From NCBI RefSeq assembly GCF_020536995.1, contig NC_068366.1, forward strand, positions 74,468,536-74,532,535: a stretch of 64,000 nucleotides of DNA, given 5' to 3'. The DNA is from Dreissena polymorpha (Eukaryota; Mollusca; Bivalvia; Myida; Dreissenidae). Positions 1 to 53,231 of the stretch are shown here, piece after piece (within the stretch, counting starts at the first letter, position 1; every line of letters starts with the position of its first letter). A model generated the notes under the pieces. That model did not search any database. It was not told where the DNA came from and saw nothing but the letters and a program-made list of their open reading frames with translations. Made by a program: the position numbers and the translations under genes.

Positions 1-63
1 TTAAGGTTGTTTCGCAGAGCGATGGGTGTGCGGATCGATTTTGACGGTGATGCAAGGGTGAGT
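1..63 (-). CDS. DEPDC1: DEPDC1-like exon 4, partial at window edge
   Basis: An acceptor TTTTTTCCAG (reverse strand) ends at 64; the 63 bases to the edge are open in the required phase and read (R)LTLASPSKSIRTPIALRNN. The SPSKSIRTP stretch resembles the SPLKTLP / SPLKPYP segment that follows LFRF in vertebrate DEPDC1 proteins. Short, so less certain than the upstream exons. Confidence 0.6.
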   Translation of the reverse strand, partial: THPCITVKIDPHTHRSAKQP

Positions 64-3000
64 CTGGAAAAAATGTACGGACTTCAGCTAAAAGCGTCAA
101 ATACAGACATAAAATGAAAATGTCTATTAATAAGAGCGCCAATAAGGTCATTGACACAAGTTATTTGTGAAGAAAAACTGTTTTAAACATGGTATATCCA
201 TGAATTGGCTCTGAAGAGATAGTTTCACAACTAAAATTTTGCATGTTTAGTCAGATTGAGATTGAGAAAAGGATGTTTCATTTATTTTCAGATTTCGCTG
301 CCATGAAATTTTACAGATATGTAAAATCAGGCATATTTGTTGGATCTTAAATATGTAAAGTTCTAATTTTTTTCAAAAAACTTGAAAAGTTCTATAAGTG
401 TTCAACAATTTAGGTTGGTTTCACAGCATACATTTTGTTCTGCTAAAAGGTCTAATCACTTAATATACATGTAAAATCGCTACCCAACAGTCATTATTCT
501 AATGCCAAACCTGAAGAGCCTGCTGCTGTCTGTAAACTCGCCCCGGTTGTGTTTGGGTCCCCGTACATCCTCAAACAGCCGAGATTTGTGGAGCTTCTTC
601 AGCAGTTGTACGGCCTGAGCTCTGACATGAAGGGAGACATTGATCATTAATAAGGCATAGTTTTACTTCTGGAGGGATGGGGCCGGGGTCCTTCCTGGAG
701 AAATATTTATAAAGAACAGCAGCTTTATATTGAAAATACTTAACTTATGAATATCTAGCTGATTAAAAAAAAAATCATTATTAAGAAAGAAAACAGTGTT
801 TGTTTTTAGCATATAACTACTTGCTTACTGAAATTAACATTAAAAAGAGCTTGTCACAGTAGTGCCAAATCCCCGCCAAAATGGGTTTGCTTGTATGACA
901 ACATTTGTTTTAGAGAGTAGAATAATATTTGTAAAAACAAATAAAGGGAGATCATTCATTATGCTCCAGACACAAATTTACTTTGAAATTAAATAAAGGA
1001 TTATAATTCAAACACTTAGGTAGATAGAGTTATGGTTCTTAGTCACTGCACTTACGGACAAAATTTACTTTGAAGTTATATAAAAGAGGAGATAATTCAA
1101 AAACTAAGGTAGACAGAGTTATGGTTCTTAGTCACTGCACTTTTCCTACTTGCCATCTGTTTATATTTCAAGTTTCAAGTAAATCCCTTCAGTAGATTTA
1201 GAGTTATGCTTCGGACAAAAATTTACTTTAAAATTATATAAAAGGGGAGATAATTCAAAAACTAAGGTAGATAGAGTTATTGTTCTTGGTCACTGCTCCG
1301 GACAAAGTTTCAGCCGGCGGACAGACAGACAGGACCAATTACTATATCAGTATATCCCCTCCGAAATTTTTTTCGGCGGGGATAACAAAATATTTTTTTA
1401 ATCTAAGGGCAAATATGTACTTTTTGCTGGAGTAAAGAGGAAAAATTTGACCCTAAATATATACAAAAATATGCCCTGATTATGCAACTCTGTTTATTCA
1501 TTAATGAAGATTATCATTTTTACGCATTAATGAAGATTATCATTTTTACGACTTCTATTGAGAGAAGCAGTTTACATTTTAATTTAATATGGTTACAGGT
1601 ACAACTTCAAGACATGATTTGAACGCAACATAGACATGCACTGAACACAAATGTGAATACTTTATATTTATACTTTACGGCTGTTAAAAAGTATATAAAT
1701 TATATTTCAGTGAACCAACAAGTATTTTCTCTTTCTTTTTACCATTTTGTGATATTGATTTGTCATTGTTCCCATTTCACAATTCTAAGTACATACTTTG
1801 TGCACTTAAGAACACCATCTTAAATTTAAAGAATCATAATATTTTTTATATTAATTTTCACAAAATTAATGCTTAGAATTGCTTTAAACAGATTTCATGT
1901 AAGTGCAGTACAATCAATGAAAATGTGCATGCTTCTGAAAATAACTTTAGTAGCCCTGCTAATTATTTAAATAAATGATAAGTATCATATGCCGAGTATT
2001 CACTGACGCACTCAAAGAATTTGAATTAGCATTTGACCCACAAGCCATACCATGCCAAATTATTGAAATTGTTGACATCAGCCCAATACAAATTAGGATC
2101 TAAACTTAATAAAACATTTATATTTTCGGTAATTGAATATAAGGTCAAATATTTTATTATGTAGTAGTCAGTCAAATGTCATTAAACATTTGGCGTAGGT
2201 GTTGATGAAATAAATTTGAACCATTAAATCAAATGTGTACTGATGTGTAAAATGTAATAGTTCAACATTTGTCTTTTTCACAAGAACACAGTGTAACTAT
2301 TGAATTCTCGTAATTTTGACAATCTATTATAGCACATTAATTTTAATTACTTATAGTAATAATCTATGGAAATAAAATAATTTAAATTCATCCCAAAATA
2401 GAATTGAATAAAGATCATAAATCTTTAAGTACATAATAATTTTTGGTAAATCATGGCATACTAGTATTTAATACATAATTCATAATTTTTTATATGGACT
2501 TTTATTACACATATTATCTATATTGCTGAATAGAAGAAAAGAAAAGAATCAATCAATGCTACGGCTAAAATGTAAAAACCAATGACAACATTTTGGTCAT
2601 GTTTCATTGAACAAAGAAAATATAAAACAGAAGTGCTGGATCTCATGTCACATCTGACCATTTCACACATAAATAATTCAGCCAATTTTGCTACCCGTGA
2701 AACTTGTCAGCTTAAATCCCACAGTAGGAGACCACTGTCACAAATCCTAGTGTCTGACACCATCTGGTGTTAAAAATATAATAAAACACCATATGATTTG
2801 TGTGAAAACTGATTTAAAGCCCAACACTTTTCAAGTTAGACCAGGGTTTTTTTTCCTTCTTTGGGACCCGCCGAAAATCGGCCCTTTCCCTCAGATTTTT
2901 TTCCCCTCAGCTGGTAAATTTTCCCCTAGATTTCATTTTCCCATAAAAAAAAAATTTTCCCCCAAAATTCAACGTTTCGCGCGATTTTTTCCCCTCAAAA

Positions 3001-5609
3001 AAGACCAGGCCCTTCCCCCAAAATCAGATAAAAAAACCTGTAGACCAAGTACGATCTTTATCAGCTGAGAGTACTATAATAGTGTTTCTCCTGGCAGATA
3101 TTGATGACTTAATAGAAATGTCTATCATCGCAATCATTAATCTTAAAATTACGCTATCATCTGCTTTCTATACAAATCTTGGATCTTCAGACAAAATTTG
3201 TAGAACAAACCACCCTTGAATCATGAATTATGATACAGAAAAAGACAAGAGAGTTAGACTATACATTGAAAATGAGGTATATTTTAAGTTACATACAATA
3301 ATGATCAATAGTCTAACAGAGATGATTGATTTTATTATTTTCTATAAAAAATTACACTGACTTGAAGTCATCTGTATTATTACCTGTACAGATCTGAACT
3401 GAACAGCATGATTTAAACCATGATAACATTTTTAACAGAAAAGAATCTTTAGTAGGTCAATATAACCTTCAGTACATCCCCGTAGGGAATACACAATGAA
3501 GCGTTTGAACCCATATGTAAGGCAATTATCTAACGAACTTGTCAACCATAAAGGTATCACCTCAGTTTTTATGATGGTATTGTAATGTTATCAGACTAAT
3601 CTTGTAATTGCATCAAGCATTTCTACATTCTAGTACAATTTACTCTCTAACAAGAGCTACTTAGTATACTTAATCCCTATATATCATGCAATTTTGCACA
3701 CATTGATATAATTATTAAGATTTTAATGCTTTTAGATGTGTAAAGTATAAAATATTACTCAATTATTAGCAAGATATTTTTTTAAACTTTTATTAGCTAT
3801 TAGCAACTTATTTTATTGAGAATATTTTACTCTAACCAAAGAAGCTTAAAAGGGGTCTTCTGAATCTTAAATAAAAACAATCATAGTGCATGTATGCTGC
3901 ACTTGTTAACAAGGCCATTGTTGAATATAAATGTATGTATGGATAACAATGCAACAATGAACATAATTAAAGTAATCAACGCAGAAAAGAATTTCTTAAA
4001 TAGAAATGTACCTTGTTTGTTTAACAAATGATGGGAAAGCAATGTACAATATCAAATTAATACAATTATTGAATGCATTTTAAAATGCTAATTTTGCCAT
4101 AGAAAAACACACACACTTTACTTATATCATTATGATATTCTAATGTTTGTGAAAATATCGAAATATGATTTCAGAAACAACTTAATATATTGGTACCTTG
4201 AGACATCAGTGCCAAAGTTTGGATTTTCTGTCAAATATTGATGCATCCATTCAACTGCATCGGACGCAACAAAACATTCATCATAGGTTTTCATATATCG
4301 TCTGTGTCGCCCAAGTTCAATGCCATTCCGAAACGACCGTATAAGGCTATTCCACTGAAAATTGAAATCAATTAATTATACACATAACACAGGGTCCGAG
4401 GAATTTCAGTAGATTTTGAAAACCAGGAGTCAAAATGATCCAAGGTCTCAAAATTATGAGGGGTCAAAATAAAAATAAATATGGTCAAAATATTGAAGTA
4501 ACTGAAATGTTCCCAAATGCATATATAAGGTTTTGTAATAGATTATGTATCATAGTATTGAATACAACATTTTTACAAACACTTTATTATTTCCATAAAA
4601 GATAATTTCTGTCAAAATGATGCAAGGCGTATTTTGTGCAGGAGTACAAAAATGAGAGAATTGCAACTTGCTTGCATCAAAATGCAGGATTTTGCTTCAA
4701 TTGAAATCACTGTTAAACCTGTTGCAATATGGTTAACATTAACATTGTGTTCAGCAACACCGTTTCATTATTTCCCAACTGAGACCCTTGATGGGCACAG
4801 TTCTGGCAACAGTCAGACTAGACTGTCTGCTCCAGAAACAAAGTCTGAGCCAGCAATGGGCTATAAAACATACCCAGCCGTTTTTCTTCCCCAATTGGTA
4901 AAACTACCTGTACCATACCAATTGGGCAAAATTAGCGTGAAAAACTCTGAAATTGGGAAAATTCGAGTAGTGCAATCTTCCCATTGGGAATTATAGTTTT
5001 TTTCAATTGCTTGGTATAAAAGCAAAATCATCTCAAATATTGTATTACATTCATGTTGGCTTGAAATGTTCAGTGTAAGTGCTGTTTTTATTTTTAACTT
5101 GCAGATAATGCATTTTTGGAACAAATTTGTCGGAATTTGCCGTCCTTTTTTGGAAATTTAATACAGACAGCAATTGGGAATTTTGTAGTTTTTCTTCAAT
5201 TGGGAAAGTACCTTTTACGGGTACTTTATAAAGAAGGGAAAAATCGCTGATACCTGCTGGACATTTATATTTAACACTATAATTAATTGTTGATCAGAAG
5301 TATCATCACTTTAAAAGTAACCTGATTAAATAAAAAGCATCATAGGAATTATACAACCATAAATTTACAAATATAACAGACCTGATTTGAGAATTTTAAA
5401 AATTTGGAACAATTTATAGTCGAAAAAATATGATGTATTTGTGTTTCCGTATACATTCATGGTATCACAACTAGCTATAAGTGTAACTCACTGTAACTTG
5501 TAAGATACTTTCAAAAGTTTCATGACAGCATATTAAACATGAACAAAAAGAAAACTCTCCTTACCAATAGTGTCGCCCTATACGGACCTGCAGTGATGTG
5601 TTCTCCCAT
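1..5609 (-). CDS. DEPDC1: DEPDC1/DEPDC1B-like gene, 5' part (DEP domain), runs off left edge
   Basis: Four minus-strand exons (5565-5609, 4197-4354, 511-621, 1-63) join in phase with canonical GT..AG sites into about 125 residues. The start MGEHITAGPYRATLLWNS matches the GPYRATxLWN start of vertebrate DEPDC1 and DEPDC1B, followed by a DEP domain (about residues 20-105) with RHRRYMKTYDECFVASDAVEW and AVQLLKKLHKSRLFEDVRG. Known family members are nuclear or cytoplasmic cell-cycle proteins with an N-terminal DEP and a later RhoGAP-like domain; the RhoGAP part would lie left of the window. The gene is divergent to OSBPL9 with 220 bp between start codons. Invertebrates often have one ancestor of the vertebrate pair, so A versus B cannot be decided here. 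Confidence 0.85.
64..510 (-). other. DEPDC1-like intron 3
   Basis: AT-rich intron sequence between exon 4 and exon 3. I see no repeat family or conserved element in it. Confidence 0.6.
511..621 (-). CDS. DEPDC1: DEPDC1-like exon 3 (DEP domain, second half)
   Basis: Acceptor ATGTCAG above 621; likely donor AG|GTTTGG at 511/510. It encodes RAQAVQLLKKLHKSRLFEDV then RGPKHNRGEFTDSSRLF(R), matching the vertebrate [20 protein letters not shown] and the closing LFRF or LYRF. Phase 2 at both ends fits exon 2 and exon 4. Confidence 0.82.
844..1390 (-). mobile_element. HINE/pearl-like element, family E (minus orientation)
   Basis: Read on the minus strand it starts near 1390 with a hairpin (CCCCGCCGAAA pairing with TTTCGGAGGGG), continues with a short CTGTCTGTC microsatellite, then about two to three diverged core units (repeated GGAGATAATTCAAAAACTAA and GAGTTATGGTTCTTAGTCAC on the plus strand). 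It ends at about 844 in GGCACTACTGTGACAAGCTC plus TTT. A fragment of the same end lies at 56521-56595. It carries no coding capacity and sits in DEPDC1-like intron 2. Confidence 0.65.
1400..2800. other. AT-rich intron sequence (DEPDC1-like intron 2)
   Basis: Low-complexity A/T-rich DNA with a short direct duplication (ATTAATGAAGATTATCATTT twice at about 1500-1545). The 63-codon reading frame at 2582 lacks any family resemblance. No gene or known repeat family recognised. Confidence 0.5.
2830..3058. repeat. Strand-asymmetric T/C-rich block
   Basis: About 230 bp made largely of TTTTCCCC-type runs on the plus strand, interrupted by AAAA runs, flanked by AGACCAGGGTTTTTTTT on the left and AAAAAAACCTGTAGACC on the right, weakly suggestive of inverted ends. 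The open frame across it (91 codons) is a composition artefact. No family recognised. Confidence 0.35.
3060..4190. other. AT-rich intron sequence (DEPDC1-like intron 2)
   Basis: Unremarkable AT-rich intron DNA up to the exon 2 donor. Nothing recognised. Confidence 0.5.
4197..4354 (-). CDS. DEPDC1: DEPDC1-like exon 2 (DEP domain, first half)
   Basis: Acceptor TTTTCAG just above 4354; donor GTACCA below 4197; ends in phase 2. It encodes WNSLIRSFRNGIELGRHRR followed by YMKTYDECFVASDAVEWMHQ and YLTENPNFGTDVS(R). This aligns along its length with the vertebrate DEPDC1 segment LWNEVTTSFRAGMPLRKHRQ and its CFTAGEAVDW core. Confidence 0.88.
4360..5560. other. DEPDC1-like intron 1 with degenerate repeats
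   Basis: It contains several CAATTGGGAA / TTCCCAATTG motifs in both orientations (about 4890-5210), hinting at a decayed inverted-repeat element. A run of similar GGGAAAA/CATTGGGAATTG words occurs at 36.46-36.7 kb in OSBPL9 intron 12. The 120-codon frame at 4634 resembles no family I know. Confidence 0.35.
5565..5609 (-). CDS. DEPDC1: DEPDC1-like exon 1 (start codon)
   Basis: ATG at 5609-5607 encodes MGEHITAGPYRATLL (15 codons, phase 0) and runs into a consensus donor GTAAGG (5564-5559). The family hallmark GPYRAT places the start; no upstream in-frame homology is needed. Confidence 0.85.
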
Positions 5610-5829
5610 ACTTTAATCAAAAAAGACTCGACTCATATTCCGAATAATAATTATCACAGACAAATCTTCAAATTTAACATTTTAGCTCATTCAAAAAATG
5701 TCAATACTTGAGCAAGCACCTGTTCACCCAATGTTGACAATTTTGAATTGTTACAAAAGTACTGATTGGATGCTAGTTGTAATCTAAACTCCGATTGGTT
5801 GAACTAAGAGGAGTAGCACTTCCGTCAAA
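5610..5829. promoter_or_regulatory. Bidirectional promoter DEPDC1-like / OSBPL9
   Basis: 220 bp separate the divergent start codons. Visible sites: two ATTGG (inverted CCAAT) boxes at 5765-5769 and 5794-5798, 29 bp apart, the arrangement typical of NF-Y pairs; an ACTTCCG ETS-like site at about 5818-5824, next to the OSBPL9 ATG; and TTTGAA (CHR-like) words at 5742-5747 (plus) and 5672-5667 (minus). No TATA box at a fitting distance. Site identity is by sequence match only. Confidence 0.6.
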
Positions 5830-47028
<41,199 letters not shown>

Positions 47029-47848
47029 GATGCACTGCCTCATAGCTGTGATACACCTACCTGCGTCTGTGTTCATGAACTTGTATTCATAATTGTTCAC
47101 TTGGGAAAGATATTTCATTGTTTTAAACTACTGCAATCGGCACTTGTTGTTTAACATCATACAAAATACAAAAGTTCTTCCTATTTTTGCCAAAAGTAAC
47201 TTTTTAATTATCAAGCTATTGTTAAAGAATTTGCCTATTAGTTTAAACCTATTTATGTCAGTTAGCTTGCATCAACAGCCTGAGGCTTATTGAAATGCTC
47301 TCCTATCAGTTTTGACCTGTTAATTCATGCTCGTCAAAGATGGGCTTATATTTCAGTTGCAAATATAAATTGTTATGTCTCAGTGATCATGAGCTGTAGG
47401 AAGCAAAGGAAGTTGTATAGTTAGTTCATATTATGCATTTGTGCAGGTACAATAGTGTTTAATCTAGAAGGGCAGAGGTGCATGGCGCATGACTTAAAAA
47501 AGGCATTTGGCACGGCGATTCTCTTACAAAGGGCACATTGGGTGTTTCCAACTTGTTGAAACTTTTAATCACAGCTCAAAACTTGGATTTATACATTTTA
47601 AATGTCATTTTTGTGAAAAATTCACGCGAACTGTATTCTTAAAATACACATCTATTGTGTTGACATGTGCATTTATTATTATATTTTTTGGAAAACATTC
47701 AAATTGAATGCATAACACGAAAATGTAACTGATCATGGCAGCTCTAAACTTAAACTTTCCAGATGTTTATGACTAGTGTGCATCAGATTTGCACAATGAC
47801 GTCACATTCATATTGAATGCTCTCGTCTTTTTCAGATGAAAAGGTTAA
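47029..47848 (+). other. Probable OSBPL9 3' UTR
   Basis: AT-rich sequence directly after the stop. The first clear AATAAA is at 47930-47935, beyond a 40-bp palindrome; the true end cannot be set without transcripts. Frames of 60-66 codons here resemble nothing. Confidence 0.4.
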
Positions 47849-47854
47849 ATGAAC

Positions 47855-47894
47855 CAGGGACGTATACAAACACACGTGTTTGTATACGTCCCTG
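47855..47894. repeat. 40-bp palindrome flanked by AATGAAC direct repeats
   Basis: CAGGGACGTATACAAACAC and its reverse complement GTGTTTGTATACGTCCCTG stand head to head with a 2-nt spacer. AATGAAC occurs immediately on both sides (47848-47854 and 47895-47901). It looks like two hAT-type ends with no interior, plus a 7-bp target duplication. Confidence 0.82.
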
Positions 47895-47899
47895 AATGA

Positions 47900-49090
47900 A
47901 CTAAATAACATGTGTTTCGTAATGCCTTTAATAAATGCCACTTTTTAACTATAAATCATGTCTGTATTCATAAATTAATGATACATTGAACAAAGAAAGT
48001 TTGAAACAGCCTGAAATATCCACGTGTTCCTCATGACGATGAGAGTCAAACGAACGGCGGTACATGTTTGAATAACAATACGTAACGTCATTGATTTAGG
48101 TAAATTTTATTTGTACCTCATGTAAGTGAGCGAAAAAAACATAAGCGAGAACTGAATAACAACTATTGCTGGTTTATTTTAGATAAATAGTCATGCGCCA
48201 GAAGTTTGGGTCGTCGTTGTTTGTCATTTAGAAACCTGACTATCATTAATTCGTCGACACAAAACCCACGCCGTTTTCTTAAGAACACACTCCTTTTTCT
48301 GATTGGCTTCCATTGAAAATGCCGCTTTGGTAATCAAAATGACGTATGCATCACAAAAATGCCTGGCGGAGATAAAATGTCGTATTTGGAGCTTATACCA
48401 ACTCGCGCAATTAACTGCTATGGGATGATAATTGATTTTTACAGCTTTTTTGGGGTAATAGGCCCTCTTTTATTGCATCATACGCAGTCATGCATTAATA
48501 TGCACGTCTTGGGGACACCGAGATAACACGCAATTGCAAAAGCAGATAAGACTTGATACATATTGATCTAGATAAAAGGGCACATGGCGCTAATTGACTT
48601 TGAAAGGGGCAGTGTGGCGCTCCGAACAAAGAGGCATGGCGGGGCGCCACTCTGATTTGGCCTGGATAAAACACTATACAAAGAGATAATTTAACTCTTT
48701 TGCCCTATATGCCTTGAAGCTTCTGTGAAGGAGTTAAATGTGAGAATAATAACCTGTATATAATTACTGAATGGACAACTGTAATACGAGATTTTACAGA
48801 CTCGGGTGTGTTTTTTAATGATTAAAAGGAATTTATTCAAGGTCTAAAAACTTGTAAATGCTGTTGGCTTTCATGCAAAACGATCATAACTATGAATGCA
48901 ATAAAATACTCTTAAATTTTATGCTTACAACACTTAGAGTTTACAGTGTTTGATTGATTATTTTTTAAGTAAAAAAAATACCACTGCCTCATTATTGATG
49001 GTTAGCTGTGGGGACTATTTCAACAAATGCAAATAACAAAAATATTGTATTGTCTTTTTGCAACACTGCTCTAGACGAAAACAACATTTA
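47900..49090. other. Unclassified DNA downstream of OSBPL9
   Basis: It contains AATAAA at 47930-47935 and AATAAAA at about 48899, either of which could serve as an OSBPL9 poly(A) signal. No exon or repeat family recognised. Confidence 0.4.
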
Positions 49091-49093
49091 TCA

Positions 49094-49577
49094 TACCCCC
49101 ACAAACAAAGTTTAGGGGGGTATATATGAGTGGGCTTGTCGGTCGGTCTGTCAGTTGGTCTGTCGGTCCGTATTTAGTGTCTGCTCTCTAATTTAAGTTG
49201 TTTTCATCAGATCTTAACCAAACTTGGTCAGATGTTGTATCAAGATGATGTCAATGTCAAGTTCGAATATGGGTACATGCCGGATTAAAAACTAGGTCAC
49301 AGGGTCACTTAGTGCTTTTTAAACATTGAGCATGGTGTCCACTCTCTAATTCAAGTAGTTTATATCTGAGCTTCACCAAACTTGGTCAGAAGTTGTATCT
49401 AGATGATGTCTAGGCCAAGTTTGAACATGGGTCATTGCAAGTCAAAAACTAGGTCACGGGGTCACTTAGTGCGTTTTAAATATTGATCATGGTGTCCGCT
49501 GTTTTTTGTGAAGACAACATGCAAAATATTCTGTGTCTGACTGTTAATGCAGCATCTATGGCAAAGCTCTAGTTTTT
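49094..49577 (+). mobile_element. HINE/pearl-like element, family F
   Basis: Starts ATACCCCCACAAACAAAGTT then TAGGGGGGTATATATGAG (hairpin), GTCGGTCGGTCTGTC tract, two core units of about 170 bp (CTCTAATTYAAGTWGTTT, CACCAAACTTGGTCAGA, GATGATGTCWAKGYCAAGTT, AAAACTAGGTCAC), and a tail GCAGCATCTATGGCAAAGCT then CTAGTTTTTTT. Confidence 0.7.
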
Positions 49578-49599
49578 TTGCATTTGTTGTCCTGTGTTA

Positions 49600-50245
49600 A
49601 ATACTTTAAGACTAGGCTTGGATAGCAGCAACGTTCACCGTTTAGTGTTACAATTAATAGCCTCAAATAGGCAGTGCAAGTTCTTGATTACTTATCAAAC
49701 GTTTTATTGTTTGCAATGTCTGGAATGCTTGTAGGTGCTTTATATAATATAATTGTTACATTTTGGTTAGTGTTTGTGTTTGATTGTTCATGTTGAAAAG
49801 CAATAGATATTACTGAGTGAAATCTCATATTTGTCTGTACCCGTGTTTCAAGTTTGTTGAACGTGAATTATATGTGAAATTTTGCAAGCATAAAAGTAAC
49901 ATGGGCATTTTCAATATCATAAACAATTCAAAAACTCAAGGTCATTGAAACCTTACCTAAGGAACACACTATTGCCAGAACACAATGCAGATGTTATCCT
50001 ATACACCTCTGCAACTCTCAATCGATGTTTGCTTTGTACAACCATTCACTTTTGTCTGATTCATCATAGTATTTATATGATTTGTTGGTAGTAATATCAT
50101 GGAAACAAATAATCAAATTTACATTAATTTGGTCTAAAACTACCATGTGATTGAGATGAAAAATACAATTAAACCATGCAGAAGCTTTCACTTATGCAGG
50201 AAGTCCAAATTCTTGGTTTACAAAAATTGACATGTTTTGTCTTAA
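49600..50245. other. Unclassified AT-rich intergenic DNA
   Basis: I see nothing in it. Confidence 0.4.
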
Positions 50246-50251
50246 TATAAG

Positions 50252-50742
50252 TACCTCTTCTTACAAAGTCTTGATACTTGCATGGATAGTACCTCTTCTT
50301 ACAAAGTCTTGATACTTGCATGGATAGTACCTCTTCTTACAGAGTATTGATACTTGCATGGATAGTACCTCTTCTTACAAAGTCTTGATACTTGCATGGA
50401 TAGTACCTCTTCTTACAGAGTATTGATACTTGCATGGATAGTACCTCTTCTTACAAAGTCTTGATACTTGCATGGATAGTACCTCTTCTTACAAAGTCTT
50501 GATACTTGCATGGATAGTACCTCTTCTTACAAAATCTTGATACTTGCATGGATAGTACCTCTTCTTACAAAGTATTGATACTTGCATGGATAGTACCTCT
50601 TCTTACAAAGTATTGATACTTGCATGGATAGTACCTCTTCTTACAAAGTATTGATACTTGCATGGATAGTACCTCTTCTTACAAAGTATTGATACTTGCA
50701 TGGATAGTACCTCTTTTTACAGAGTATTGATACTTGCATGAT
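50252..50742 (+). repeat. 38-bp minisatellite, about 13 copies
   Basis: Unit TACCTCTTCTTACARAGTMT then TGATACTTGCATGGATAG, exact 38-bp period. Two or three positions vary (CAAAGTC, CAGAGTA, CAAAGTA). The next 200 bp continue a degenerate TGACCTCATC pattern. Confidence 0.9.
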
Positions 50743-50989
50743 GATATTGATGACAACAATCAACACAACCTCATCATTTGACCTCATCTGAACATTATCC
50801 TACTTTTTTACTCGGGGGGGGGGACCATTTCATAAGGTCCAAATCCTTGGTTAACCTTGAAATGCCACTTTTCATTCAACATCAATTTTGTTTCCTAAAA
50901 ATCTTTGATATTTGCAGGGATGATTCTTTTGAACACTATCAACACACCCACATCACATGACCTCATCATGACCTTGACATTGACCTTCT

Positions 50990-52960
50990 ATTGGACTGAG
51001 ACTTGCTAACGGGCCAATGACTCAATACTGTAAGGCTTCCACTAAGGGCACATGTGTTTATCTAACACAGCATTAGTTTAATCTAGTCACAATCATAAAT
51101 GTGCCGTAAACAAGTGTTTATTCTCTACCAACTATATAAATAACAATATAAACTTCTTGTCATTCGTTGCATAAGCCAAACGTTTTTTCCTAGGCTTACC
51201 TCGTTCAATTGACGTGTGTTCAAGTTATTTTTAATTTTCACTGAATACTTTGCCTGTCTCATACTGTATTAACAGATATTGCTTTATAAAATATTATTAC
51301 ATACATGTATTGACATAATTTGTGTTCTGTGAAAACATTTATAAAAGTTCACTTTGTTGTATAAAATAAGTGGTATGTAAATAATTGACGAAAAAGAAAT
51401 CAAGTAGCTTAAATACTCAGTTTTTACCAGTTTCCCATATTGTTTTAAATGTTTGACTTTGTTGGTTGATTTTTTTACACTATTAACTGCCTCCTGTTTA
51501 AAGGGTATTATGTTTTCTGTTATAAGCCCCAGTTAATATAAAAGAAACTACAGAGATTGCTTCTTGTGTACATCTAACCAAACAATATGAAAAATGCGTC
51601 GTGATAAATTGAAATATTTTTGCTCACTGTTATTTATCATTGTATTTTATGTACAACTGATAGCTGGTGATTCGAAGGCAGAAAATCAAAAAGATAAAAA
51701 ATATTGTTTAGCATCCCTTGAAAGTTAAGTAAGATCTGTTTTCTCAGTCTTTATGATAATGTATTTGTTTCTTGACTGATTAATGTGAATAGCAAAATTA
51801 TTCTACACATGACTGTCGGTAATTTAATGAAGTCTTCATTGCCCTACAGTTCTGTGCATTTTTAATTATGTAAAACAAATGTTTCAACATGCATTTTCTT
51901 TAATAAATTAATTTTCCCGTATTTTATCTCTTGAAACTGTTATTATTTATGAATTCACATGCTGTTTCACTTTTCAAGTATGTGTTTGGAACCTTGATGC
52001 ATAAGTCGTTAAATTATATCCACTGTTGACATGTTAAATACACATTTGTTTGTTTATACTTATCTTTTACATGGCTGAACATACAGGTTTATTTCACACA
52101 TAAAGTAACATTCAGATAATAAACCATGGTTTTACGTTTGGTTAATATTGTTGCTGGATTGAACTAAGTTTTCACAATAAACAAATTATATCTTTAATTT
52201 AGCATTTAGAATGTGTGACAATAGTGTATACTATATCTGCAAGTTGTTTTGTTCCTAGTTATGTCTCGAACATTGTCTTAGAAGTTTGAAGTTGAGTACC
52301 AAGTAAAATGTTACTTTAAGATCAATGAAATTGAATAAAGTCTTTGTTCTCGGATTTGATAGTGCTAAATTATATTTAAAATGTGTATATACTGTAAATA
52401 TCTTTGTATTATTTGTACATGTGTTTGTGATCTTCGTAATGACTGTTACTACAAAGTGATATCCCGAAAAAGTTACAATACCTCCTTGTTCGTAAGAATA
52501 TTATTTTGGTATAGACGAATGAATTTTGTTACAGTTAATCATGTGATACGCACTTATTACTAGAAATTAATATATTAAATAAATGGAAATATAAGCAAGC
52601 TTCTACACTCTTGAATATTTTCGGCATTTGAGACAGGGAGTTTTACTATTTTGGCGCTCATATTTACCGGTACATCGATCAGTATGTGCAGTATTTGTGC
52701 ATTACAGTTGTGAAGACTGATGTGTTATGAGCATTTAGCTCGATTGGTCATTGTCAGCTCAGGTACAACTGACATGTACCCCGGGTACGGTAAATATACT
52801 TAAACGTATCCAGGTCGATATTAGACTGTATCCGAGTTGTATTCCCGCCCAAAATCCGATGTCTTAAAACACGCTTCCGATTACCGTAAAATGATATTGT
52901 TTATCTTAAACAAACTTCTCTTTAAAAAAACTGCATCATCATGCTTTTTGAGTGTGAGTT
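50990..52960. other. Unclassified AT-rich intergenic DNA
   Basis: No homology, splice pattern or repeat family recognised on either strand. A 60-codon plus-strand frame at 52381 is typical of chance. Confidence 0.45.
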
Positions 52961-52969
52961 TCAATAATT

Positions 52970-53218
52970 ATGATGCCAGGGGTATATAGGAGTGAGCTTG
53001 TCTGTCTGTCTGTCGGTCGGTCTGTCGGTCCGTATGAAGTGTCCGCTCTCTATTTCAAGTTGTTTTCATCCAATCTTCACCAAACTTGGTCAGATGGAGC
53101 ACAACTCTTAATCTACTGAAGGGATTTACCTGAAACTAGAAATATAAACAGATGGCAACTAAGAGAGGTGCAGTGAACATGAACCATAACTCTTTCGGCC
53201 GTAGTTTTTTTTATAATC
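52970..53218. mobile_element. Chimeric fragment of HINE families F and E
   Basis: GGGGTATATAGGAGTGAGCT with a TGTCTGTCTGTCGGTCGGTC tract and CACCAAACTTGGTCAGATG are family F. From about 53112, AATCTACTGAAGGGATTTAC and AACAGATGGCAACTAAGAG are the reverse strand of the family E core seen at 1145-1200. The join suggests template switching or nested insertion. Confidence 0.55.
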
Positions 53219-53231
53219 TCCCTTTATTTTT

